Part shown: one piece after another, positions 11,339 to 23,992 of the stretch | Numbering within the stretch: the first letter of the stretch is position 1 | Layout of the letters: each line of letters begins with the position of its first letter | Notes under the pieces: model-generated | Told to the model about the DNA's origin: nothing | The model's database searches: none | Seen by the model: the letters and a program-made list of their open reading frames with translations, nothing else | NCBI GenBank assembly: GCA_004352715.1 | Contig: SCFE01000109.1 | Coordinates: forward strand, 1,123,809-1,187,808 | Reading direction: 5' to 3' | From: Hofstenia miamia | Taxonomy: Eukaryota > Xenacoelomorpha > Acoela | DNA length: 64,000 nt | Translations under genes and position numbers: made by a program

Positions 11339-12999
11339 TTGCATTAACTAGCACCACAAAACACATCTTTCACTGCAATTTTGCTAAGAGTAGGCTGAAA
11401 ATTATATCAATTTCCGTTTTTTCACTTATTAAACGCGTAGGGCTCGGATGAAAATCAAAAGAGTATTAAACGTTAGATGACAGACATCACAGTAATTGCT
11501 GAGCTGAATCTATCGACAACAACAGGGTGAAATGTAACTTAATCTTTCAAAAAACTGCTTATTGGATACTACAAAAATAAATCTTGTAGTCAATGCAAAA
11601 AAACTTCCTTAAATGCACTATCATTCTGCACCATGCTGTTTTGTGCATTACCTCCATATGCATTGCTTACTAAAAATTCATAGTTCTCAAAAAATAACCC
11701 CAATCCTTTTCCTAAGATGTTATGATGGCAGTGCAAATACGACTAAATTAAGGTTGCGCAGCATCATCTACATTTCCTTAAATGTTCAATGAGACCAGAA
11801 TTTTATTGGATTTGGTCTCAGTTACGTTTTGCAAAATTTTTTGGTCCCAGGAGATAATTTCGATTTCAGACAAAAAAGTTAGTTCTAGATCTTAGTCGAA
11901 CGGGATTGAGACAATAGTTCCCCCTGGACCTAAATGTCCGCTTAACCCCAATATATTGCTAGAAAATTTTGTTAATAAAGATCGAACCTTAAACATAAAT
12001 CTAAAAGTTTAATTTATTTGGAACGCAAAAAAATATGTAAGTAAATTCTAAAGTCTGGGTAAAAAAATGGCGCACAAATTTTTCATTATATCTAAATGTA
12101 TATCAAACCTTTTCCTTAGCTGATAAAATAGGGTAAATCAATGCACTTAGAGGAGGTTTGACTTGACATATTGTAAATCTCTGTCCCTAAAATGTTAGCG
12201 GAAATATCCGTTTTCATCATCTGCCAAAATGGTAGCTGTTGAAAAATTTAAGCTTAAAAGAGCCAATGACTGAAAAGGAATTTCTTATGCATCCAAAGAT
12301 CAAGGCGTCTATAATAGAAATTGGTCTGATAACAGAGTAAATAATTCGTAGGATCAAGAAATGTATCATGGGAGTTGATATCGCTATAATCATAAAAATG
12401 ATTAATATTTGTAAGAAAAGATCACCAAACCCATTTTAAGGATTAGATAAACTGTTAAAAAGAGATATTAATCATTGTAACAAAATTTGATTTCTATTTT
12501 CGAAATAAACAAATATTTCATTAAAAATGAAGCTTACCGTTTTCTATTACTCAGACTAAAATATTTGTGAATCATAAGTTTTGCAAGTTTCAACTCTCTG
12601 GAGGTAAACTTTAGTCAGAATCTATCAGCAGTGACAAAGTCCAATGTCCTTAAGTTTTTTAAGCCAACTGCTATTTGCAATTTAAAGCATATTATGTATC
12701 TATTAAAAAAACTTGTTTATAGATACCATCATTCGACATCATTTACCTCAAAACACGTTGCATTATACAAATTATCAAAAAATAATTGCAACCTCTCATT
12801 CTTAGATGTTATTATACTAGAATAAATGCATTAATGATATCTATAGATTCACATTGTACAACAGCATTAGTATTTTTTAAATGGTTTAGGGACAAAAATA
12901 TGATTGGACGTCGTTCCACTGAGCTTAGTCACATTTACATTTCATTAAATAATTTTGTCCCATCAACTCATGTTCTCTCATGGGGGGGGGGATTTCTGT
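11339..12999. repeat. Tandem duplication, unit A
   Basis: This unit starts TTGCATTAACTAGCACCA and ends CTCATGGGGGGGGGGATTTCTG. Unit B follows directly at 13011 in the same orientation with the same order of landmarks. Unit A has about 200 bp (12573-12778) absent from B, and B carries an inserted element absent from A. Copies differ by many substitutions, so the duplication is not recent. No coding domain is seen. Confidence 0.85.
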
Positions 13000-13010
13000 A
13001 GAAAAAAATC

Positions 13011-15321
13011 TTGCATTAACTAGCACCAAATAACAATTCTTTTACTGCAATTTTGTTTAGAGTAGGCCGAAAATTATATAACTTTGCTTTTTTTCACTTA
13101 TTAAAAGTTTAGGGCTTGCATAAAAATCAAGAGAGTATTAAATATTAGATGACAGGCATTACAGTTATCACCGAGCTGAATCTATCGACAACAACAGAGT
13201 GAAATGCCACTTAATCTTTCAAAAAACTTGTTATTGGATATAAAATAAATTTTATAGTTAATGCAAAAAAACTTCCTTAAATACACTATCATTCTGCACC
13301 ATGCTATTTTGTGCATTACCTCCATACTCATTGCTTACCAAAAATTCTTTTCCTAGGATGTTAAAATGGTAGTGCATCATCTACATTTCCTTAAGTGTTC
13401 AATGAGACCAGAATTTTATTAGATTTGGTCTCAGTAACGTTTTGCTAAGTTTTTTGGTCCCATCAACTCCTCTTGGTCCCAGGAGATAATTTCGATTTCA
13501 GACAAAATTGCAACAAATTATGAATATAATTCTGAAGTTAGTTCTAGATCTTAGTCCAACGGGATTGAGACAATAGTTCCCACTGGACCTAAATGTCCGC
13601 TTAACCCCAATATATTGCTAAAAAAGTTTGTTAATAAATATCTAAACTTAACGGTTAAGCGAAGTGTGATGTAATTTTGTTACGCCAACAACTAGAATAG
13701 GATTTTGAGCTCAAATCAAATTGGAAGAACCTGATATTTGGTGACTTTTCCTCATTTTTATGTACTTTTTATATGTACAATATGGGAATCATCCTAACTT
13801 TGCTTACCAAGATTCAACAAATCATCAATAGTCTAAGTTTGGGGTAGCTTTGTTACCCAGAAAGAAATGAGCAGAAAACTTTTGCTTTACGATGATTGCT
13901 AGTTTTTTAATTGTATTAACATGCTTTAAAAACCCCAGTGCTATGATTTCATAAAAAGTTTATTGATATTCATCTCGCTTGTACACAAAAAACATCTAAA
14001 TTGTGAAATTCTCACTTTTTTTAGTTTTTGTATGCTACGATTTTTGCCTTTATATTAAATTCAAATTCCTGGAGTCTTAAGCTTGATAGTTTTTTTCGCA
14101 AATTGTCTTCTTCACATAGTAACTAAAATATGCAAAACATCATAGCATACAAAAACTAATATGAGTGAGGTGTTTTTTTGAGGTACAAACTAAATGAATA
14201 TTAATAAAATTTTCATGAATTTATAGCATTAGGGTTCTTCAAGTATGACATTACTTTAACAAACTAGCAATCATCCTAAGGCAAGAGTTTTAAGCTGACT
14301 TCTTTTGGGGTAACAAAATTACACCAAACATAGACTATTGATGTTTTTGTTGAATCTTGATAAGTAAAGTTAGGATGATTCCCATATTGTGCAGACAAAA
14401 AGTACTTAAAAAATAAGGAAAAGTCAGTCACAAAATATCAGGATCTTTTTATTTGATTTGAGCTCAAAATCCTATTCTAGTTGTTCTTAGGGTAGCAAAA
14501 TTACCCCGAACTATGTTTAACCGTTAAACATAAATCTAAAAGTTTAATTCATTTGGAACCAAACAAAATATGAAAGTAACTTCTAAAGTCTGGGTAAAAA
14601 ATGGGCAAAATTTTTTCATTATATCTCAATAATATCAATCCTAGTCCTTAACTGATAAAATAGGGTCAAATCACTGCACTTAGAGGAGGTTTGAATTGAC
14701 ATATTGTATGTCTCTGTACCTAAAATTTTATCGGAAATATCAGTTTTCATCATCTGAAAAAAACTTGTAGCTTTTGAAAAAGCTAAGCTTAAAAGAGCCA
14801 ATGATTGAAATGGAATTTCTTATGCACCAAAAGATTAAGGCGTCTATAATAGAAATTGATCTGATAAGAGAGCAAATTATTCGTAGGATCAAGAAATGTA
14901 TCATGGGAATTGATATCATCATAAAAATGCTTAATAATTTGAAGAAAAGATCACCAAACCCATCTTAGGGATTAGATGAACTGTGAAGAAGAGATATTTT
15001 CATTGTAACAAAATTTGATTTCTATCTTCGAAATAAACAAATATTTCATTAAAAATGGAGCTTACCATTTTCTATTACTCAGACTAAAATATTTGTGAAT
15101 CATAAAATAATTACAATCTCTCATTTTTAGATGTTATACTAGAATAAATGCATTAATGATATCTATAAATTCAGATTTTACAACAGCATTAGTATTTTTT
15201 AAATGGTTTAGGGACAAAAATATGATTGGACGTCGTTCCACTGAGCTTAGTCACATTTACATTTCATTAAATAATTTTGTCCCATCGACTCATGTTCACT
15301 CATGGGGGGGTGGATTTCTGT
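13011..15321. repeat. Tandem duplication, unit B (interrupted)
   Basis: Second copy of unit A, with an 872-bp insertion at 13652-14523. Removing the insertion leaves about 1.44 kb collinear with A. The small deletions relative to A (for example near 13360 and 15106) show independent decay. The poly-G end at 15304-15313 matches A. Confidence 0.85.
13652..14523. mobile_element. 872-bp foldback element with TTAA target duplication
   Basis: TTAA stands at 13648-13651 and 14524-14527. The first duplication unit has a single TTAA at the same place (about 11992), so this is a documented insertion with its empty site. The element is a long imperfect palindrome with arms of about 350 bp, ends CGGTTAA, and internal landmarks such as AACTAGAATAGGATTTTGAGCTCAAATC in both arms. 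TTAA duplications are typical of the piggyBac and Kolobok superfamilies. No transposase is present, so it is non-autonomous. Confidence 0.9.
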
Positions 15322-16858
15322 TTTTTAATAGTAGGAAGAATTAGGAAAAACATCTGAAAATAACCCTAGATCAAAGGGCCATATTTGAAGCAGTGCATTA
15401 ATGAAATACCTAGTTTCAAAACAAACTGGTGAAATTTTTTCAATAATCTTTCTATCACAATTTGCACTAGGAATTTTAAGCACTTATTATTCTTTGAATT
15501 AAGTTCATGGCCACCCCTGACGGGACTCATAGAGATTGTCTTCAGAAAACAAGATATTTCAGGATAGCTTTGTTCCCATAGGCATTGGACAACTGCATTA
15601 TGTGAAAACTAGGATTAGAAATAATTTGAATATTGTTACAAAAATATAAAAATAAAAAATTGAAATCTATTGATGATAATGAAGCTATTAATATTTTGAA
15701 ACAAACTTCAAGTATAAATTACAATAATCTACCAGCAATTTCATTTGCACCACATTGGTATTTAGCATAACTCTTAAGGTAAGTTGCTTGTGCAAATTGA
15801 AGAGACTTCAATGCATTTCTTAAAACACGATATATTTGCACACTAGGTCGCCCGCTGATTAACCGCGCTTTACCTTACTACTAATGCTTTAGTTACTGAT
15901 GAGATATTCATATTTGAAAATTATACTTTTAAGGGTATGGTAGTTGACTTAGCGTTAGAATTAATTTTGTGACCAATTTGTTTACACTAGGCTACAAAAT
16001 TTTGTTCGTACTCTTTTTGTTCAGGAGATACAGAGAAGTAAATATTTTCAAATACTATGAGTAGGGACCATAATCAGTAAATGAAAAACAATGATGTTGA
16101 CAAAAACAATTGCACATAAGATTATATTTATTATGTTAAACTCAAAATTTTCCAAACTGCACTCTTTTCTATTGAAATGGAGGGGAAGGTACCTCAAACT
16201 TAGGCCTAATTTCAAATTTCGTAAGACAATAAGAGAAATAACAGGAAAAATTGTAACCATTAAAATCGAAAGCATCTTTACTTGTTTTCAAGTTCAAATG
16301 ATCGTCAATTGACATTTAGTGTTTGAAGAGGAGATTAATGTAGAAAAAATGAAAAGTTGCAAAGACATCCAATGATATTACTGAATTATATTATCATCTC
16401 GTAAAGGTAATCTGAACTAGAGCATGAGATGCCTGCCTTTTATTCACCTTGCTAATTTCTACATATTTTCCACCATTATTTGACAGCCTATCCTAATATG
16501 ATTTGAAACCCATTCTGTTTAAATGCCTAAATCAAAAAATTTTTAAAAATATTTCCAAATAAGTTGTTGAGAGGAGTTTTCAGGGTTTATTTATTCAATA
16601 TTTTGTAAATTTTGCCAGGCCTGTTCCAGTTTTCGTCATTCAATTTAATCAAAATTGAAATGTAAGCCGCTTAGAAGATCCCGCGCACTCCCTTTATTGC
16701 GAATTGAAGAATCTCTAGCACAGCAAATCTCTAATGCATTATCCCTTCTTTAATAATTATTAGGTCATTAGAAACAGAAAAATTTGTCCAATCAAATGCT
16801 TGTTCTAAATTGAGCAGTTTATAATACCTCGTGTATCAATTTCTTGTAATAGACTGTA
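15322..16858. other. AT-rich stretch upstream of the GPCR gene
   Basis: No coding domain was seen. The diverged repeat at 16262-16400 matches 10264-10405. The GPCR promoter should lie in the last part, but no confident core promoter element can be named. Confidence 0.5.
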
Positions 16859-17027
16859 ATGAATTCTACTGAAAGCTGCAAATATTCCTGGAAGGGAGAG
16901 TTTGTGTATTTAGCAACAGGATGGTACACTCTTGTATTCTCAATGATTGGTATTTTTTCCAACATACTCAGTATTATTACCATTCATTCAATGAAGATCA
17001 ATAATTCAGCAGCAATGTATATTCAAG
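16859..17027 (+). CDS. GPCR exon 1 (N-terminus and TM1)
   Basis: This exon has 56 codons plus one base. The donor reads CAAG/GTATAT at 17027/17028. It is followed at once by a TA microsatellite that enters a 395-base gap, so the first part of intron 1 is unresolved. Confidence 0.87.
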
Positions 17028-17454
17028 GTATATATCCATATATATATATATATATATATNNNNNNNNNNNNNNNNNNNNNNNNNNNNNNNNNNNNNNNNN
17101 NNNNNNNNNNNNNNNNNNNNNNNNNNNNNNNNNNNNNNNNNNNNNNNNNNNNNNNNNNNNNNNNNNNNNNNNNNNNNNNNNNNNNNNNNNNNNNNNNNNN
17201 NNNNNNNNNNNNNNNNNNNNNNNNNNNNNNNNNNNNNNNNNNNNNNNNNNNNNNNNNNNNNNNNNNNNNNNNNNNNNNNNNNNNNNNNNNNNNNNNNNNN
17301 NNNNNNNNNNNNNNNNNNNNNNNNNNNNNNNNNNNNNNNNNNNNNNNNNNNNNNNNNNNNNNNNNNNNNNNNNNNNNNNNNNNNNNNNNNNNNNNNNNNN
17401 NNNNNNNNNNNNNNNNNNNNNNNNNNNNNNNNNNNNNNNNNNNNNNNNNNNNNN

Positions 17455-17489
<35 letters not shown>

Positions 17490-20400
17490 GAAATTTTCAA
17501 TAATCGTAATTTATTGTATTTGACATTTTTTACAACAATTTTTTTTCTTGAAGTAGGTTTGATTTTGGTTATTACACTGAAAAAAAAAGATCTGTATAAT
17601 AGAAATGTTCTACTTAAAAAGTTTAAAAAACAATTTTTGACAAATTTTTGCAAATTTTATTTATTGCAAATTATTGCAACGATATTTAGGTTAAATTTAA
17701 AACAAATTAAAGTCTAAATAATAATAAGAGCCAGAGAAAATTTATTGCGCAATATATGCATACAAAATCTAAAAACTAACACATGACAAGAAAATAGAAC
17801 ATAAACAAATAATTAACTACAAATTAATATGTACAATATATAATAATATCATCCATGTTAGAGTGAATGTTCGTGTGGGTGCTCAATGTTGAATGTATGT
17901 TTCGAATGCATGAAGTGTATTACCGTCCCCTAATATATACTGTTTTATTAGAAGAAACTGTTTCAATTTTTTTATAAAATTTTATATTTTTTTTTCTATT
18001 CGAAATTTCATAGCACAAATTATTCCACAATTTAGTTGATGTGATGAAATCTATTACTATTTTAATCTAAACACAGAAATTTTTGCGATCGCTCATTTAA
18101 TTTAATATAGTCATTAAGGAAAAGGCGAGATGTTTGTAGAGATTTGAATTTAAATAAGATAGATAGCATATGCATGTGAATTTGGTAGAACGGAGATAAT
18201 ATTTTTATGTATTATAATATACTGATGCTTCGTCATGCTTTTTTGCAAAGTTAAGAGTTTTTAAAGACCAATTTATTGTCCTTGATAGAAGTGTGCGATG
18301 TTTCGAATTTAGATTAGTTAAAAGAAAGGAGCAGTATTAAAAACGAGACAAATAGAAAGCATGTATTAGTTGTTTATGATAATTGCTTGATATTACATTG
18401 CGTAAGTGATAAGGATATCTAATGCCTGCAGTCATTTTTTGAATCTTATTCAGTAGAAATTTTTAAATGTTAATTCATTATCTATCTCCACTCCTAAATA
18501 GCTGACTGATTCACTTTGCTTTATTGATTCAAAATTTATCTTTAGTTCTATATCCCTTATTAGATTTCTTTGAGTTTTTTCAATATTTAGTTCTAGTTGA
18601 TTATTTGTAGAATAATTGTTTAATTTTTCCCATATCTGTTTAAAGGTTTTTTGTAGCATCAAAAGCATTTTTTGCGGTACTTATTAGGCATGTGTTTGTA
18701 GCAAGTCTAATCGAAAATTGTTTTGATTGTTTCAAATAATCAGAATTTTGTTTTTTCTTATAAGGTGGGAAAGTGAAATTTCCAATTTCTTTGAATTTTG
18801 AATTTAAATGATTTAGTATTTGAGTTTTTCTGTTACGGTCGTATTATTGATGTTTAATTCATTTATTTCGGAAGAAATACCTTAAGATTTTCCAATACAT
18901 TTATTGAGGTATCGCCATTTTTCTCGAGTAGAGTTTAATTGATTAAAGAATTTTTGCCGAGCTTTAGTTAAATTATTTGTTCTTAATTGCTTAATTACTT
19001 TCTTTGATTTTTCGTAATTGGTCCTATTAGTCTTTGTCGGCTCGGAATTCTCAAGATCAAATAATTCTTGTTTAATTGATACTCGTTCGTGGACTTGATT
19101 ATCGTCGGTGTTTGAAAAAAGAAATTTAATTGCTTTAATCTTAACNNNNNNNNNNNNNNNNNNNNNNNNNNNNNNNNNNNNNNNNNNNNNNNNNNNNNNN
19201 NNNNNNNNNNNNNNNNNNNNNNNNNNNNNNNNNNNNNNNNNNNNNNNNNNNNNNTTAGTCTTTGTCGGCTCGGAATTCTCAAGATCAAATAATTCTTGTT
19301 TAATTGATACTCGTTCGTGGACTTGATTATCGTCGGTGTTTGAAAAAAGAAATTTAATTGCTTTAATCTTAACCCGTCGCTTCTTAATTGGTGCAACAGT
19401 GTTTAATGCCTTGTAGATTTCTTTTGCAATGTAATTCATCATTTGAGGTCCAGAATTTAATATGTAAATATAGTTAAATGGGGTGTTTTTTAGGGCTTTT
19501 TCCATTTTTTCATCTGAGTAAGATAAATAGTCTCTTGCATTTATGATTTTAAATTGCTTGCTTTTAGTAATTTTGTTACTAATATATGCACACAGTGCAT
19601 GATCACTAAATGATTCAAACATNNNNNNNNNNNNNNNNNNNNNNNNNNNNNNNNNNNNNNNNNNNNNNNNNNNNNNNNNNNNNNNNNNNNNNNNNNNNNN
19701 NNNNNNNNNNNNNNNNNNNNNNNNNNNNNNNNNNNNNNNNNNNNNNNNNNNNNNNNNNNNNNNNNNNNNNNNNNNNNNNNNNNNNNNNNNNNNNNNNNNN
19801 NNNNNNNNNNNNNNNNNNNNNNNNNNNNNNNNNNNNNNNNNNNNNNNNNNNNNNNNNNNNNNNNNNNNNNNNNNNNNNNNNNNNNNNNNNNNNNNNNNNN
19901 NNNNNNNNNNNNNNNNNNNNNNNNNNNNNNNAATAATAATAATAATAATAATAATAATATATTAAAATCATTTTTACATAAAATCAATATACAAATATAT
20001 TGTTAATAATTTTTTAAGATTATGAAAATGAATGATTTGTGATTTTTAACGCTAGTAAAAATAACGTTAAATATGACGTTATTCTCGTTTCAAACAAATT
20101 TTTACATCTCTCTTAAAGACATCTACTAAATTTTTTTTTAACTTTAAAATTGTTCTTTATCATTTTTTTTCAAAGGACTGTTTCAAACCCTAATTTAAAT
20201 CCCATTTGCGTTTATTAGCAACTTGCTTTTTAAATTTCTTATATGCAATAAATTTTTTCATATTTTATCCTCACAGAATTTCGTCTACGAAGTATATTTT
20301 TTTGATTATGTGCTTCATTTGTTATTCATAGTTCACGTTTAGTAATTCCGCATTAGAATTAGTTTGCTTTATATTTATGAGAGGACATTGACTACTGTAA

Positions 20401-22437
20401 ATATAATTAAAATTAAAAGATTTTAATATTAGTTTTTCATCAACACTTTCCAAATTCCATAATATTTCTCAATTTAAGAGTTAAACAAATTAATTGCAAA
20501 ATAAATATAAGAAATAAACAAAAAAAACAAAAAAAAACAAAGAAACAATACTACAAACTACTATAGATGTATATTTACAAACTGATAAATATGCAGTGTA
20601 ACTTAAAGGGCTTACACTTTAAATGAAATCAGTCCATGTATTATTTTAATTTGATGTTGCTAATAGTGGTTATTTAGATAATAAAAGTTCTTTATTTTTC
20701 TTCGGAAATGTTTATAATTTTGTGCCATTTGTATTTGAGGACTTAAATCAATAATAATAATAATAATAATAAATCATTAAATATTATAATCTAATTAAAT
20801 TTATATCGTGAATGATTATATTGATATTGTATTGGTTTTTTCAGTGAATTAGTTTTTTCTTTGTATATTGCACATATTAGTAAAGGATTTGACGTCAAAA
20901 AATTTTCTTTATCTTGAGATTATATAATCAACTAATGAAGGCTTCTTCGAATATATTTGTTGGAATTTTTAGATTAATAACTGACGTACATTTAATTTAT
21001 TTTCTAAATCACTAAAAGATAGTATATTATCCACATCTATTTATCTATTTTTGTTTTCATTAGCATTAAATTTAATTGTTCTTAAATATATTTCTTTGGT
21101 GTGTTTAAATTGGCAATCATTATAAAAATGTTCATTTAAGCAATACATGCAGGTAAGTGCTTAATGTATATCCTTATTTTTCACATTTCGAAAAATTTTT
21201 ATGTAATTATTTGATTTAATTTTTTCTAATTTTAAGCAAAGCTAAAATTTATTAGTATTAAATACTGATTATAATATACAATAATATTACAAATACTTAT
21301 TTAAAGTATATTTATTAGTCTTGCTAAAAATGCCGGATATATCATCTTTCCTAAAGCTTTTAAAGTGTTTGTTGTTCCTAAGAAATAACTTTTTTATAAA
21401 TGAACCACAATCTTCAGTCTTCTCATATAAAGTAATGTATATATAAAAGTCCATTTATATCCAATAAGCTTCTAACACATTAAACATTGCTCAAAGTCCA
21501 TCGTTGAATTTGTAAAATTTATTATTACATTATTTTCTGTACACCATGAATAGCAGAAATTACTATTTATATTGTGTACAAGTATCTATATAGAAATTAA
21601 CTTAGTATTAATGAATAACAGTTTTAGGTTTTCTCAAACTCGCACAAAGATTAATCAATATTTGTTCAAAAACACAAACATTAACATATCACAGCTAAAT
21701 GTGATTCGTCAATTACTATTACAGTGCAAGTATCATATGATTGGATTAATCAATGTACATATTATATTTACAATATAAGTAACATTATTTTTTACATTAA
21801 TTTCAAAAATAAATAAATAGCATATTTCGTATCAGCATAACTAGCATTAGATCTATTAAACTTTTTATAGAAATGTATATCACAATACAAATGTAATATT
21901 CCTGATATACATTTATTTAACGACTAATTCTGTACATTTAAACATAGAATTACACATTTAAAAGTGATAAACCCTATCTTTAATTATCTGTATCTGTAGC
22001 ACAGTGAAATTGTATTTGTGGCTCGGTATATCAAAATGTTGCAAGCTGTGTAATGACAGGGCGCAGGAGTGTGCATCCCAAGGTATTGAAGGGGCCCAAG
22101 CCTCCCTGTTTTTTCAAAAGCTGTATTCCTTATTTGTTTCAATGAAAGCATTCTTTAAATTAGATTCCAATTTTGATCAGCCCTCGAAACGGGTCGGTTC
22201 GTGTAAACAATTAGCTGAGTCGGGTCATTAAACCTTCTCGGCGGATTAGTCCAAGACTCAAGTTTGACAAAATAATTTCATTGAAATTGAACGTATATAT
22301 TTTAGCTATTTGACCGGGCTAAGGACTATCCCTAGGAATGTCAGTATTATTAATGATGAAAACTCAGTTAAAATAGCCTAAAGATGCAAAGCATTTATTA
22401 AGAATGTAATATTAAAAAAAATATATTATTAAATATA

Positions 22438-22475
<38 letters not shown>

Positions 22476-23940
22476 CGACAATTTCTCCTCAAGAATATTT
22501 TGAATTTTTGTAGTACTGCAGAATTACATGTCATGAAGACAATATTTCAGAGTCATTGAAATTTCGATATAATTCGTAAAAAAAAATTTCTGTTGTTTTA
22601 TATGATAATTTCCTTTAGAATTATTTGTTGCGTAATAAATAATTATAATATTGTTTTCTATAAAGTTAACTTATTAAGAAATATTGTAGTAATTAAAGAA
22701 ACCTAGTTTAGAAAGGTAATTATTAAATATTCACAGTTCAATCAAATTCATATTTTTGTACTACTGAAAAATATTCTCCAATAGGCGTAGGTCTACATTT
22801 AAGCAGCAAAGGATTCTGCATACTATATACAATTTTGATATCTTTTAAGCCAAAAAAATTAATTTTAATGTAAAAAAATTGAATTACTTAAAAGACCCCG
22901 CGGATGAAAACGCAAACCAGAAGGCAAATATAATTAATATAAAAGCAAGAAATGTTCATTTGCATTATAGATATTATATATGTATGCTAAAAGAATGTAA
23001 CAAGTTTAATACAGTTATTGGAATTCCAAAAAGCAGAACATAGTGTGTTATCTTACTGTTGCATTTCATATTATCAAAAATAGTAAATTCTATTTTAGCT
23101 CTTGCAATATGGGACACTCTTTCAATAATATTTGATGGGCCAATTGATGCCTCTCAAGGTGATAAATTTCTGGATTGGAGCTTTCCCAACGCATTTCTTC
23201 TGCAGCAATTTGGTAATTTCATTTTTGTAGCAAATGCATAATGACATAATGGAATATATTCTAATGCATGCAGAAAAACGTTAATATATTGCTTTATTTG
23301 ACTATGCTGTTTTTTAACAATGTACTCTAAAGTGCATCACCAGCATTTCAAATACGAAAACCGTTTTTCATAACCCTGGCTCTCTTGTGATGACTTTGTC
23401 ACCACACTTACTACGCTTTCGACTCCTTGAGTATGGCATGGATATGAAGGGCTTGATATGGAACTTTCAGTGGCTTTTTTATCTCATTGTCTGTAAAACA
23501 ATTCAGAATAGGAAGAGGAAATATATCTTCTTTTTTCATGCAATCATATTGAAATATTCATCAGTAATAATGTACAATGTTTTCCTCCTCACTCAATAAT
23601 GAGCATCACATCATAGTTTCTTATATGCTTCAGCTCATCTTTTGTAATACAAAGTAATATATTTTCGATTGAAGCAAAATAAAAATTGTGAATTAAAGTT
23701 CTTCTCATTATTTTTCTGTATTTGGGTTTTGTTTAATGTATAAATTTTAGTAGAAATCAAAAACTGATGGTCGCTTCCTAGCCATGGAGTGCTGCTGAAA
23801 AACCTATCAGGATCAAAACAATTTAAAACTAAATTTACTAAGTCTCTAAAATTATTGAATAGGTCAATTGACCTAAATTGATTATATATTTTCAAATTAT
23901 TTTTAAGGTATTTGCTGAAATTTTCTAATATTTTTTAGNG

Positions 23941-23992
<52 letters not shown>

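Noticed and set aside
22004-22231. 75-codon frame in GPCR intron 1 as an alternative exon
   Set aside because: It has no receptor-like sequence, and exons 1 and 2 already join in phase without it.
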